A model generated the notes under the pieces. It was given only the letters and a program-made list of their open reading frames with translations. It had not been told where the DNA came from and searched no databases. Below are positions 12,501-22,682 of a DNA stretch of 64,000 nucleotides, piece after piece. Position numbers and translations under genes: made by a program. How positions within the stretch are numbered: the first letter of the stretch is position 1; each line of letters starts with the position of its first letter. The stretch comes from Apostichopus japonicus. Taxonomy: Eukaryota; Echinodermata; Holothuroidea; Aspidochirotida; Stichopodidae. The DNA lies in contig NC_092564.1 of the NCBI RefSeq assembly GCF_037975245.1, forward strand, positions 10,020,484 through 10,084,483, written 5' to 3'.

Positions 12501-15500
12501 AATATATGGTGACTGGCATGGGTCTTTACTTATATACGTATTGGGTGTTCCTCCTTGTTATCCATCCATGCATCCATCCATCCATATTTATTTATTTTTC
12601 TTTCATTTTTTGTTATATTTTTGTAGATACCAGTAGATACGGATGTAACCGAAATACCATCTGTGCCAACGGAGGCTCCTGTCTGGAAGATGCCAGAATA
12701 TATGACTATGAATGCAGGTAACCCATAGATACCATTGTACACAGCTGGTTTCATGTTAGTGACAAGGAATGTGTGCCAGTGATTGCTCGGACTCGGAGAG
12801 AGGCAAATGCTGGAGTTGAATAGACCTCCCTATCGTAGAAGTTAATTAACTAATTTTTGTTTTATTAATAGATGATTGCAAAGAAAGAATGTTTTATTAT
12901 CGATTGGCAGTTGCCCTGAATTCAGCTTTCTCGTAGTCCTAATTCTGAGTCAGATTTCATTTTAAAGAGACAACATTTTATAATGAGAGCCAGGGGGTAG
13001 GAGCCTGGGGGGGGCACGTGCCCCCCACTTTTTCCAAAATAGCAAATGTGCCCTACTGGCAAGTAAAATTTGCTCCTTTGATGAAGAACTTTTTTTGATA
13101 TCTCATTTTATTTAATTACTAATTTTTAGTCTGTACATGCTATTTTTAAAATGGCATCCCATAACTTTTTGTAGCACTGTTTACAATAAACAATCTCAAT
13201 AAATAGTATTGATAGCATACTATCACATCATATGTATTTAAGTGGTATGGCTGGTTTGTTTTGCTTTATAGCATAACGAGTGGTGGTTGTGGAATGAGAA
13301 AATGCCTCTCCTGATGTTGTGCCCCTCCACTTTTTGGAAGTTTCCTACCCCCCTGATGAGAGCAACCTTAATGAGGGCCACCTAGTGACCCTTGTTGTAC
13401 CCTAGAAGGACATGAGATCCATGTTACATTACAGTTCTAGTTTGATTCTTTCCTCTTCCTCCATGATAGGTGTCCGTCCGACTACGAAGGAAGCTTCTGT
13501 CAGCTCAGCTCGCAACGTAAGATCATCTTAAACTTTTATAGATAGTATCAAAGTATAGTAATAAGAGAATTGATGAAAGTAAGAGAGATTGTACATTGTC
13601 ACACAAGTATCTATGGATTCTTAAGAAAGTTCTGACAGGTGTAGCTATAGTGAAGGTCTGATAAACTAATGTAGGTAACTACATATCAAGTCCTCTCATG
13701 ACTTAGGAGATGGTGATAAACTAATGTAGGTAACTACATATTAAGTCCTCTCATGACTTAGGAGATGATGATAAACTAATGTAGGTAACTACATATCAAG
13801 TCCTCTCATAACTTAGGAGATGGTGATAAACTAATGTAGGTAACTACATAACAAGTCCTCTCATGACTTAGGAGATGGTGATAAACTAATGTAGGTAACT
13901 ACATATCAAGTCCTCTCATGACTTAGGAGATGGTGATAAACTAATGTAGGTAACTACATATCAAGTCCTCTCATGACTTAGGAGATGATGATAAACTAAT
14001 GTAGGTAACTGTTATAACAAGTCCTCTCATGACTTAGGAGATGATGATAAACTAATGTAGGTACCTACATATCAAGTCCTCTTATGACATAGGAGATGAT
14101 GATAAACTAATGTAGGTAACTACATATCAAGTCCTCTCATGACTTAGGAGATGGTGATAAACTAATGTAGGTAACTACATATCAAGTCCTTGCATGACTT
14201 AGCAGATGAAGATAAACTAATGTAGGTAAATGCATATCAAGTCCTCTCATGACTTAGGAGATGGTGATAAACTAATGTAGGTAACTACATATCAAGTCCT
14301 CTCATGACTTAGGAGATGGTGATAAACTAATGTAGGTAACTACATATCAAGTCCTCTCATGACTTAGGAGATGATGATAAACTAATGTAGGTAACTACAT
14401 ATCAAGTCCTCTCATGACTTAGGAGATGATGATAAACTAATGTAGGTAACTACATAACAAGTACTCTTATGACTTAGGAGATGGTGATAAACTAATGTAG
14501 GTAACTACATAACAAGTCCTCTCATGACTTAGGAGATGATGATAAACTAATGTAGGTAACTACATATCAAGTCCTCTCATGACTTAGGAGATGATGATAA
14601 ACTAATGTAGGTAACTGTTATAACAAGTCCTCTCATGACTTAGGAGATGATGATAAACTAATGTAGGTAACTACATATCAAGTCCTCTCATGACTTAGGA
14701 GATGATGATAAACTAATGTAGGTAACTACATAACAAGTCCTTGCATGACTTAGCAGATGAAGATAAACTAATGTAGGTAACTACATATCAAGTCCTCTCA
14801 TGACTTAGGAGATGATGATAAAGTAATGTAGGTAACTGTTATAACAAGTCCTCTCATGACTTAGGAGATGATGATAAACTAATGTAGGTAACTACATATC
14901 AAGTCCTCTCATGACTTAGGAGATGATGATAAACTAATGTAAGTAATTACATATCAAGTCCTCTCGTGACTTAGGAGATGATGATAAACTAATGTAGGTA
15001 ACTACATAACAAGTACTCTTATGACTTAGGAGATGGTGATAAACTAATGTAGGTAACTACATAACAAGTCCTCTCATGACTTAGGAGATGGTGATAAACT
15101 AATGTAGGTAACTACATATTAAGTCCTCTCATGACTTAGGAGATGATGATAAACTTATGTAGGTAACTACATATCAAGTCCTCTCATGACTTAGGAGATG
15201 ATGATAAACTAATGTAGGTAACTACATATCAAGTCCTCTCATGACTTAGGAGATGGTGATAAACTAATGTAGGTAACTACATATCAAGTCCTCTCATGAC
15301 TTAGGAGATGGTGATAAACTAATGTAGGTAACTACATATCAAGTCCTTTTATGACATAGGAGATGATGATAAACTAATGTAGGTAACTACATATTAAGTC
15401 CTCTCATGACTTAGGAGATGGTGATAAACTAATGTAGGTAACTACATAACAAGTCCTTGCATGACTTAGCAGATGAAGATAAACTAATGTAGGTAAATGC

Positions 15501-18500
15501 ATATCAAGTCCTCTCATGACTTAGGAGATGGTGATAAACTAATGTAGGTAACTACATATCAAGTCCTCTCATGACTTAGGAGATGGTGATAAACTAATGT
15601 AGGTAACTACATAACAAGTCCTCTCATGACTTAGGAGATGATGATAAACTAATGTAGGTAACTACATATCAAGTCCTCTCATGACTTAGGAGATGATGAT
15701 AAACTAATGTAGGTAACTACATAACAAGTACTCTTATGACTTAGGAGATGGTGATAAACTAATGTAGGTAACTACATGACAAGTCCTCTCATGACTTAGG
15801 AGATGATGATAAACTAATGTAGGTAACTACATATCAAGTCCTCTCATGACTTAGGAGATGATGATAAACTAATGTAGGTAACTGTTATAACAAGTCCTCT
15901 CATGACTTAGGAGATGATGATAAACTAATGTAGGTAACTACATATCAAGTCCTCTCATGACTTAGGAGATGATGATAAACTAATGTAGGTAACTGTTATA
16001 ACAAGTCCTTGCATGACTTAGCAGATGAAGATAAACTAATGTAGGTAAATGCATATTAAGTCCTCTCATGACTTAGGAGATGATGATAAACTAATGTAGG
16101 TAACTGTTATAACAAGTCCTCTCATGACTTAGGAGATGGTGATAAACTAATGTAGGTAACTACATATCAAGTCCTCTCATGACTTAGGAGATGATGAAAA
16201 ACTATTGTAAGTAACTACATATCAAGTCCTCTCATGACTTAGGAGATGATGATAAAGTAATGTAGGTAACTACATAACAAGTACTCTTATGACTTAGGAG
16301 ATGGTGATAAACTAATGTAGGTAACTACATAACAAGTCCTCTCATGACTTAGGAGATGATGATAAACTAATGTAGGTAACTACATATCAAGTCCTCTCAT
16401 GACTTAGGAGATGATGATAAACTAATGTAGGTAACTGTTATAACAAGTCCTCTCATGACTTAGGAGATGATGATAAACTAATGTAGGTAACTACATATCA
16501 AGTCCTCTCATGACTTAGGAGATGATGATAAACTAATGTAGGTAACTACATAACAAGTCCTTGCATGACTTAGCAGATGAAGATAAACTAATGTAGGTAA
16601 ATGCATATCAAGTCCTCTCATGACTTAGGAGATGGTGATAAACTAATGTAGGTAACTACATATCAAGTCCTCTCATGACTTAGGAGATGATGAAAAACTA
16701 TTGTAAGTAACTACATATCAAGTCCTCTCATGACTTAGGAGATGATGATAAAGTAATGTAGGTAACTACATAACAAGTACTCTTATGACTTAGGAGATGG
16801 TGATAAACTAATGTAGGTAACTACATAACAAGTCCTCTCATGACTTAGGAGATGATGATAAACTAATGTAGGTAACTACATATCAAGTCCTCTCATGACT
16901 TAGGAGATGATGATAAACTAATGTAGGTAACTGTTATAACAAGTCCTCTCATGACTTAGGAGATGATGATAAACTAATGTAGGTAACTACATATCAAGTC
17001 CTCTCATGACTTAGGAGATGATGATAAACTAATGTAGGTAACTACATAACAAGTCCTTGCATGACTTAGCAGATGAAGATAAACTAATGTAGGTAAATGC
17101 ATATCAAGTCCTCTCATGACTTAGGAGATGGTGATAAACTAATGTAGGTAACTACATATCAAGTCCTCTCATGACTTAGGAGATGGTGATAAACTAATGT
17201 AGGTAACTACATAACAAGTCCTCTTATGACTTAGGTGAAACAGAGGAGTTGTATGCTTCTGGGTTGACATAAGAGGATGTTCAAGATTACATAATACAAC
17301 TCTACCTCATTACATTAAAATTATTCTGTTCTTCAAATTATAGCAGAACTCTGAAGAGTGTCTCTTGACAACAGTGATTGGTTGATTGATTTTGCACCTC
17401 TTCTTGCTGTTAAAATGTTCCCTGTGGTGTAACAACCTCCCATATTAACCTCTTACAATGCTTATGATAATGCTGGAGAACTTACATTGTTGGTCATGGT
17501 TCCAAATGAACATTGCTTAAGTTCATTACACATATTACTTTGTCTAAAATGAGTGTTGCTAAATTCTTGCTACCTCATCCATCTTTTTATTCCCTCCTAT
17601 CCTAGGTCCCACCAAACCTCCACTTACCCCCACAGCTGATCCCTCCTCCCTTCAAAACACCTTCCCCGCCTGGACCCTGGCCTTAATCGGGATAGCGGGA
17701 ATCCTGGCTGTCGGACTCTGCGCCTGTTGCTGCTGTCTCGTCCTGCTCGGTGCGAAGAGACAAGAAAACGTTCCCCGGGGAGGAGTCTACTTGAACTCCG
17801 ACACTGGCAAGAGTCCTCGGCGATCTGTTCCCGTACGAAACCGGCTCGTTACTAGGGGACGTGTGCCATACTACAATGCACCATGGGATATCAATGACGA
17901 TCTGCCAGACGATAGGACCATGCTGGCGAATCGCGACGAGAAACGACTTCAAGCGTTCTCTGACATTCTCAGGCATGCTGATTACTTGAATGTAAGTCCT
18001 ACCTTGTTGATTAAAGGAATTGAGCTACATCATTGAAAAGAAAATGTTAGAGGGCCAGATGTTTAGATCAGAAGGGCAGGCCCTTTAATTTACAATTTTA
18101 CCTTACACAACAAGCTTTTTGCAGTAGATTAGCCATTTTCAACAGTGTTTTTTCCCTCCCTACGTTTAAAAAGTATTCTATACAAATTTGTAGCAAATAT
18201 TGTTACAAGTTTCTAAAATGATTTCCCTAGAATATTATGAGGAGGACCCTTGAAATTATTTGATGGTTTGTGAGGAGAGGATCAATTAATATATATTTAA
18301 ATGCCACTGTGTGGGCATACACTACATGGGTGATAGTAGTTGAATGGTAGCTCAAGGTTATAGATATGTGACCATGCAATTTTTCAGTTACTAGCATCAT
18401 TAATGTTAGGGGAGAAATACTGACCACCTTCTAAAAACTGGGGGAAAGTGTAAACCCTGATTTCTCCAAATGCACATCATCACAAAACTCTCAAAACGTT

Positions 18501-20571
18501 TCTATAAAAAATGTGTAAAATGAATGATCTATCAAATAGTATAAAATGTGAGAAGGCAATGATTATTTGTCAAAGAGATGACCTTTATTAAAGGGAATGT
18601 CTCACAGAGTACACACTGTAGAGACTGTAGCATCCTATGATTGGATTTATAGTTTTTAATTCACTGTAATGATAAAGGATGCACCAATCTAACCACGTCT
18701 TCCTTCACATCGTCCAATTGCTGGCTACAGATATGGAATTTAAAATTTACAATGTTTACTTTCATTCGGGTTTCAGAGTTCAATGAGGGAATGCCCTTAT
18801 TTTTCAATCATCTAGTAAACTTCAGTAATGTTAATAATGGCCTAACTCTGCAGCACCAGTGTTATTACATCACCTAATCTATAAGCATGATACCTTCACA
18901 TGTTTCACACGCTATTGACAACGGCTGCCCACATGAGATTTTCTCTTTCTTCTTAGAATCGAATGAAGAGCCATGCAGAGGATAGAGACCGAGAGGTGGT
19001 TCGTAACCCGAATGTAGAGCAACGTAGTCAAGAGTTCAGTCGACCACTGGTCGTCGATGGAACAGAGGCGGCTTCCTCTCTCAGTGACAAGGTAATTTAA
19101 TTGAAGGGGTAACCAAAAAAAAAAAAAAAAAATGGGGGTAAAAAAACAAAAATTGGTGTAAAAATAAATTTAGGACAGAGTTTGTCAAGGAAGCTGAGTC
19201 ATGCAACTCCCAGTTTCATAGCTATTTCTATTGTTATAATAAAATATTGCAGTTTACTCCACTTTATTTTTAATATGAGTGCATTTTCTTATTTTCTGGC
19301 CTTTTCCTGCAGCAAAACATTAAAGTTAATGGAAAATTGAATGTTGCATGATATATACCTTGTTCTGACCCTCTGTTGTGTTATTTAAAGTAGTTTGTGG
19401 ATTGCATAATTTCAATGTCTACAATATCTAGACCAATTTTTTTCTTGTTGTCCCGTGGACAACCAGGTCTCTATGTGTGGTTGTCGGAAATAAAATTACC
19501 GAAATTATTAATATGTACGTGTACTGTAGGAGAGATGTGTAGGTTTGGTGAAAAGAGTACAATTGTTTTGAGTCTGTTCAACTCTCCTTTGGGTGGATCA
19601 TAGGCCTAATGCTTGTTTATTTTATTTCAGTACCTTGCACAGTGAAAGAGGGCAATACTAATTTATCATTACCCCTTTTTTGGGGTATTTAGTTACAATG
19701 CTATCTGAATTTAATCTAAACAACTAGACTTCTGCCAGAAGTCTTCCAAAGTTAATTTTGGTCGATCGTCTCGAAAGATAAAAAATTGCCCTGCATTGTA
19801 ACATTGTGTCAACTGCATAATTTCTATTTCTGACAAATATTCCTCAGATCAATGAGAATAACACTGGTTGTAATGCATATTAATACTGCAGAATCAATGT
19901 TATAATATATATTACAGCTTTTTATATATTTACACACACATATATATATATGTTATGGGTCTGCAATATATTCTACATATTAGCATCATAGTTTGGATGT
20001 ACTAAGTCTTTATCCACGCAGTCAACATCAATTAAGCGAATATTTTAAAACATAGTACATCCCATTTTGATCAAATCCTCTCATCCATAATTTCCCCTAT
20101 ACATTATCAAACATTGTCCAGTTATGAAGCTCGAACATTAAAATGGCAAATTAAGCTCTTGGTTACCATTTGAAATGGAGACCCCCTTGATGATCCCCAA
20201 GACCAGACTCATCTTTGTACCAGAGACATGTGAATCTAGCTCACGTTAGGTTCTTTTATGATGGTAAAAACTGGTTATTGTTGGATAATTGGATAATAGT
20301 ACTTATTGTAATGCTATTGTTTCTGGTTGGATGTAATTGTACAGGGTTTTATGGGAAGAGTCACAGCATACGCTGTTGGGGAAATATAAATTAAGAACTG
20401 AACTGAAAAAAATTAAGAACTGAGCTGAAAATTTAAGAACTGTGAATGATTTTGTATTTTCTTTCACAGGCTCCACCTCCTTACGAGGAGGACTATATCG
20501 AGCTGACGGAATCCTCTTCTGGAAAATCCATCTCGACAGTTTCGGGATCCGATTCTGAGTCGTACCTGTAG
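467..20571 (+). CDS. Multi-EGF / twin-SEA single-pass membrane protein (3' part of gene, 17 exons)
   Basis: Seen: exons 467-586, 1663-1782, 2468-2719, 3911-4051, 4474-4596, 5326-5454, 5812-5921, 6580-6817, 7850-8257, 10320-10592, 11186-11328, 11860-12118, 12627-12717, 13470-13516, 17606-17991, 18957-19091 and 20470-20571. All have AG acceptors and GT donors except one GC donor after 12118. Their phases chain without a stop to TAG at 20569, giving about 1,025 residues. Order: seven cbEGF-type domains, SEA, five six-cysteine modules, SEA, EGF, transmembrane helix, tail of about 160 aa. The first exon starts in phase 1 and has no signal peptide, so the 5' end lies upstream of the window. Family knowledge: EGF/SEA ectodomains are cell-surface adhesion or mucin-like receptors, and SEA domains often self-cleave. 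Inferred role: adhesion or signalling receptor at the plasma membrane. I do not recognise a specific named orthologue. Confidence 0.88.
1054..1123. repeat. Near-perfect palindrome of about 70 bp
   Basis: aaagactatttgcct (1066-1080) pairs with agacaaatagtcttt (1097-1111) with one mismatch around a perfect 16-bp palindromic centre gatattaattaatatc (1081-1096). Pairing continues imperfectly outward through tttaaat motifs. It lies in the intron between the first two EGF exons. Confidence 0.88.
1663..1782 (+). CDS. Exon: EGF-like domain 2
   Basis: A 120-nt phase 1-1 exon after a tttgcag acceptor, ending at a gtaaag donor. It encodes an EGF domain with six cysteines, but the start is D-K-K-D-C rather than the D-I-D-E-C calcium signature. 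Calcium binding is therefore less certain than in its neighbours. Confidence 0.86.
2468..2719 (+). CDS. Exon: calcium-binding EGF domains 3 and 4
   Basis: A 252-nt phase 1-1 exon encoding two consecutive EGF domains, starting D-I-N-E-C and, after a short linker, D-I-D-E-C. It is the only exon here carrying two cbEGF units, which suggests an intron was lost between two once-separate exons. It ends at a gtaagt donor. Confidence 0.9.
2812..3425. repeat. 20-bp minisatellite (about 30 copies)
   Basis: Tandem array of a 20-bp unit read as gttaatgaccgagctatgag, with frequent single-base variants (ctaatg, tttaatg, acagagc, ctgagc). It lies in the intron after the exon ending at 2719, starting about 90 bp past the donor. 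Copies keep the 20-bp register almost perfectly. Confidence 0.93.
3911..4051 (+). CDS. Exon: calcium-binding EGF domain 5
   Basis: A 141-nt phase 1-1 exon after a tatcacag acceptor. The domain begins D-I-D-E-C and ends at G-I-C-E-G, with a gtaaag donor. It is a full EGF domain with a slightly longer loop before the last cysteine. Confidence 0.9.
4474..4596 (+). CDS. Exon: calcium-binding EGF domain 6
   Basis: A 123-nt phase 1-1 exon after a ttttcag acceptor, ending at a gtaaca donor. It encodes D-I-D-E-C through K-T-C-Q with all six cysteines and the G-S-F-x-C-x-C core of cbEGF domains. Confidence 0.9.
5326..5454 (+). CDS. Exon: calcium-binding EGF domain 7
   Basis: A 129-nt phase 1-1 exon after a ctctttag acceptor, with a gtgagg donor. 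The domain starts D-V-D-E-C and ends G-I-C-S. It is the last EGF before the first SEA domain. Confidence 0.9.
5812..6817 (+). CDS. Two exons encoding SEA-like domain 1
   Basis: Exons 5812-5921 (phase 1 to 0) and 6580-6817 (phase 0 to 1). The product has the SEA layout: an I-E-L-S-V-E-F strand, a helical stretch, then S-A-T-D-S-A-V-V-I-I-R-V-D-F and a following helix/strand ending Y-D-V-Y-Y-A. At the place where self-cleaving SEA domains have G-S-(V/I) there is D-S-A-V, so autoproteolysis may be lost. The acceptor at 6579 (tttcaag) was chosen because it alone gives the phase-0 continuation. Confidence 0.72.
7850..10592 (+). CDS. Two exons encoding five tandem six-cysteine EGF-like modules
   Basis: Exon 7850-8257 (408 nt) encodes three modules and exon 10320-10592 (273 nt) two more; both are phase 1-1. 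Every module has the same spacing, C-x6-C-x7-C-x9-C-x2-C-x10-C, beginning (N/D)-P-C and containing G-(F/Y) after the fifth cysteine. Canonical EGF has C-x-C between cysteines four and five; here it is C-x-x-C in all five. Exon 7850-8257 looks markedly more GC-rich than the flanking introns. These modules sit between the two SEA domains, so they form the central part of the ectodomain. Confidence 0.88.
8305..9346. repeat. G-rich minisatellite, unit about 34-41 bp
   Basis: About 1 kb of tandem units such as gggtagggttttgtgtgcg followed by tctgtgggaggggtggg. The G-rich strand is the sense strand of the host intron. Many units contain four closely spaced G runs, so G-quadruplexes are possible. 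Minus-strand open frames here (proline/threonine/histidine repeats) are by-products of the repeat. Confidence 0.93.
9843..10203. mobile_element. hAT-type MITE, 361 bp, 8-bp TSD
   Basis: Terminal inverted repeats cataggcgtag / ctacgcctatg, flanked by an exact 8-bp direct repeat tgtttgcc at 9835-9842 and 10204-10211. There is no coding capacity. The 8-bp duplication and CA-start termini fit the hAT superfamily. A longer related copy lies at about 59.5-60.3 kb. It is inserted in the intron before the exon at 10320. Confidence 0.85.
11186..12118 (+). CDS. Two exons encoding SEA domain 2 with G-S-I-I cleavage motif
   Basis: Exons 11186-11328 (phase 1 to 0) and 11860-12118 (phase 0 to 1), the same split and phases as SEA domain 1. 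The strand F-L-N-G-S-I-I-T-Y (motif at 11938-11949) matches the G|S-(V/I)-(V/I) autoproteolysis site of self-cleaving SEA domains. The exon ends at a GC donor (ata-g|gcaagt). Cleavage would leave a non-covalent heterodimer near the membrane; that is inference from the family. Confidence 0.8.
12627..13516 (+). CDS. Two exons encoding membrane-proximal EGF domain 8
   Basis: Exon 12627-12717 (phase 1 to 2) and exon 13470-13516 (phase 2 to 1) together encode an EGF domain, with C-A-N-G-G-S-C in the first half and C-P-S-D-Y-E-G-S-F-C in the second. The intron falls between cysteines four and five. It lacks the cbEGF start motif. A hAT MITE sits in the intron between the halves. Confidence 0.83.
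12991..13355. mobile_element. hAT-type MITE, 365 bp, 8-bp TSD
   Basis: Inverted termini cagggggtaggagcc and (reverse complement of the right end) caggggggtaggaaac. It is flanked by the exact 8-bp duplication atgagagc at 12983-12990 and 13356-13363. No open frame. It lies in the intron that splits EGF domain 8. Confidence 0.87.
13660..17235. repeat. 55-bp minisatellite, about 65 copies, with higher-order structure
   Basis: About 3.6 kb of a 55-bp unit beginning gataaactaatgtaggtaac and ending gacttaggagatgat. A marked variant (tgcatgacttagcagatgaa) recurs at 14191, 14742, 15458, 16010, 16562 and 17058. The gaps of 551, 716, 552, 552 and 496 bp are 10, 13, 10, 10 and 9 units. Other variants (ctgttataac, gtactcttatgac) recur in the same blocks. 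The array is inside the intron between exons ending 13516 and starting 17606. Confidence 0.97.
17606..20571 (+). CDS. Three exons: transmembrane helix and cytoplasmic tail
   Basis: Exon 17606-17991 encodes a short P/T/S-rich stalk, a hydrophobic helix beginning W-T-L-A-L-I-G (about 17671-17751) that ends in a C-A-C-C-C-C cluster, then basic residues (stop-transfer). Exons 18957-19091 and 20470-20571 encode the rest of the tail, which is polar and charged. The last exon has P-P-P-Y-E-E (a PPxY motif, known WW-domain ligand), a Y-I-E-L motif, a serine-rich stretch and the C-terminus E-S-Y-L, which fits a class I PDZ ligand (S-x-L). The cysteines near the membrane could be palmitoylated. Binding roles are inference. 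Confidence 0.86.
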
Positions 20572-20696
20572 TCTTAGTCAGGCATATTTTTGTTTATATC
20601 TTTGAATATCTTAAAAGGAATTTTATGTGGTCAAATATGGGACGCTTTTAGATATGCTCACATGTAGCTTAGATTAATTTTTGTAGAAAGGGGTAG

Positions 20697-20763
20697 AATA
20701 AAAAACCTTATCTGTATACACCTAACTGTGTGCTAACAAGGACCCTCACAGGGTTTAAATAAA
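20697..20763 (+). promoter_or_regulatory. Candidate polyadenylation signals of the EGF/SEA gene
   Basis: Two AATAAA hexamers, 20697-20702 and 20758-20763, lie 126 and 187 nt after the stop codon. Position and sequence fit the 3' end of the transcript; which one is used cannot be told from sequence. Confidence 0.45.
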
Positions 20764-21606
20764 TCCAGTATGTTCAATTTCACCCCCTCCCCACTGTCCC
20801 CTCCTTTCTTCTTCATGTTCAGGAGAAACAGTGTGGAGGGGTTTTATCCATTTTGTATGCTGCATTGGTGATCGGTCTGCTTTCAGTTTAGTAATATGTT
20901 GGTATCAGACAGTTTCAGAGGATACGTAAATACTTCACCAGTATTGTATTCAGTAACAGGGTTGGGGGAATACTATATTGGAATATTCATTTGTGGTTTT
21001 TGACCTGAACCATTATGGTATGCAAATCATTTGTCATTGTTTCTCTATGATGCTTGTTATATTGTTATTATGTTGTTATTCCACTAAAGCTTTTTCATTA
21101 TGTATCAAAGTTTTGGTCGGATAAATTTTCCTATGGGTTATAAACTGAAATTGTTTGCATTTGTCACCAAACACTGTTTGGTTTCTTCGTAACTTACACC
21201 AAATATAACTTACATCAAATGTAACCAAAACTTACATCAAAATGTAACTTGCAGCAAATAATGTAACTTTGTAACTTACAGCAAATATATGACACCAAAT
21301 AATGCACACAACACATGAATGTTGAATTTTCTTTTTCTGCATGTTTACTGTATTAATCTCATACACTCAAAGATTTTGATAGGAAATAGAAGTAACTCTT
21401 ACACTGCCCCCCCCCCCAAAGGCACCCTAGCAGGCACAAAACTCTCTAGCAAGTTATTTTGACCAAAAATATACATTTCCATAAAAACAAGCAAAACAGC
21501 ATATACATCCAGAGATTCATACTTTTTTTCATCAATGCACTTTCTGATTGCCACAATCATAGTCCATCAGGAAAATTCTAGACATTTTAACATAATTAGC
21601 CAAGTG

Positions 21607-22033
21607 CAGGCATGAGACTCTTCCGCGGAAACGCGGATTTCTGATTATTTTTTTTCATTTTCGCGTTTTTTCTCGTAATTCGCGGTTTTTATTTTTATTT
21701 TTTGATTTAATTTTTTTTGAATTTTTTTTTTTTTTTTTTTTTGCCGAACATGCTGGACTGTGAAGGGAAGGAACACCAAATTTGACCAGTGGTGGAATCA
21801 AGTAGCACAAAGCAAGCAAAAAAGCCTTTTTATGGTTCAAAAGCGAATGGATAAATTATACAAGCAGAAATTCCACACTTTTTTGGCGAGTTACGTGATG
21901 TGATAGATTCCATCTAGAGTCCACCATTTTGCATCTAAGCCCTCCTTACCTGACAAAAAATTTCTAAACCCCTCCCCCAGGACGGCGATCGATAAATTTC
22001 AGATTTTTTTTCCCCGGCTCAGTCTCATCCCTG
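21607..22033. mobile_element. TIR transposon remnant (hAT-like MITE), 427 bp
   Basis: Inverted termini caggcatgagact and (reverse complement of the right end) cagggatgagact. A 6-bp direct repeat caagtg flanks it at 21601-21606 and 22034-22039. The interior holds a long T tract (about 21710-21742) and no gene. The TSD is shorter than the 8 bp expected for hAT, so the superfamily is less certain. Confidence 0.65.
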
Positions 22034-22682
22034 CAAGTGAGGACATTGTCCTTAAACTATAACATTCACCTGATGATGTTAACATATTTACTGGTGATAA
22101 GACCATTTTCACATTGACTGTAAGGGCAACTTCATAACCAGGCTAAGAAAAAAAAAGCCCCACTACACCCAGAAATGTTCAGCCACACCAACATACCATG
22201 CTATACTTCCACTATTAAAATGCATTAAAGACATATTTGTTTATAAGATAGAGAAAGGCTTATTTGATAAAAGGAGTATTCTGTGAGTCGATCTGCAGAG
22301 AGATATTAAGAATGACTGACTGACTGACTGAATGCACCAGCCTTTTCAATTCTATGAAACATGACAAGACATTTCTACTTTCCAATCGGTTCCATTGAAC
22401 AACTTGGTGGAGGGCTTTTTACACCAAGTCAACAATATACACAGTTGTAGATTAACATTGAAAGTGGAAGTGACAGCTTCAGCTTTCATTGACATTTGTA
22501 AATGTCAATGAAACAAAACATTTGACACTTCTCTAAATTCTCAACCAATTGTAAAGTAAGAGGCACAATCAACTCCACCGTATGGGTAGCACCATCAGTT
22601 ATGTGGTAGCAGTTATGGTAGCACCATCAGTTATGGTACCATTGCATGGAAATGAAGTTTCTCTTGAATTTTTTAACCAGGC
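22034..22682. other. Intergenic stretch, no gene seen
   Basis: No exon-like frame. It contains a (gact)n run near 22314, a perfect 14-bp inverted repeat with a 2-nt loop (22484-22497 / 22500-22513), and a short direct repeat of gtagcaccatcagttatg near 22585-22635. Confidence 0.5.

Noticed and set aside
13660..17235. CRISPR-like regular array
   Set aside because: Units are directly adjacent with no unique spacers; it is an ordinary tandem minisatellite in an animal intron.
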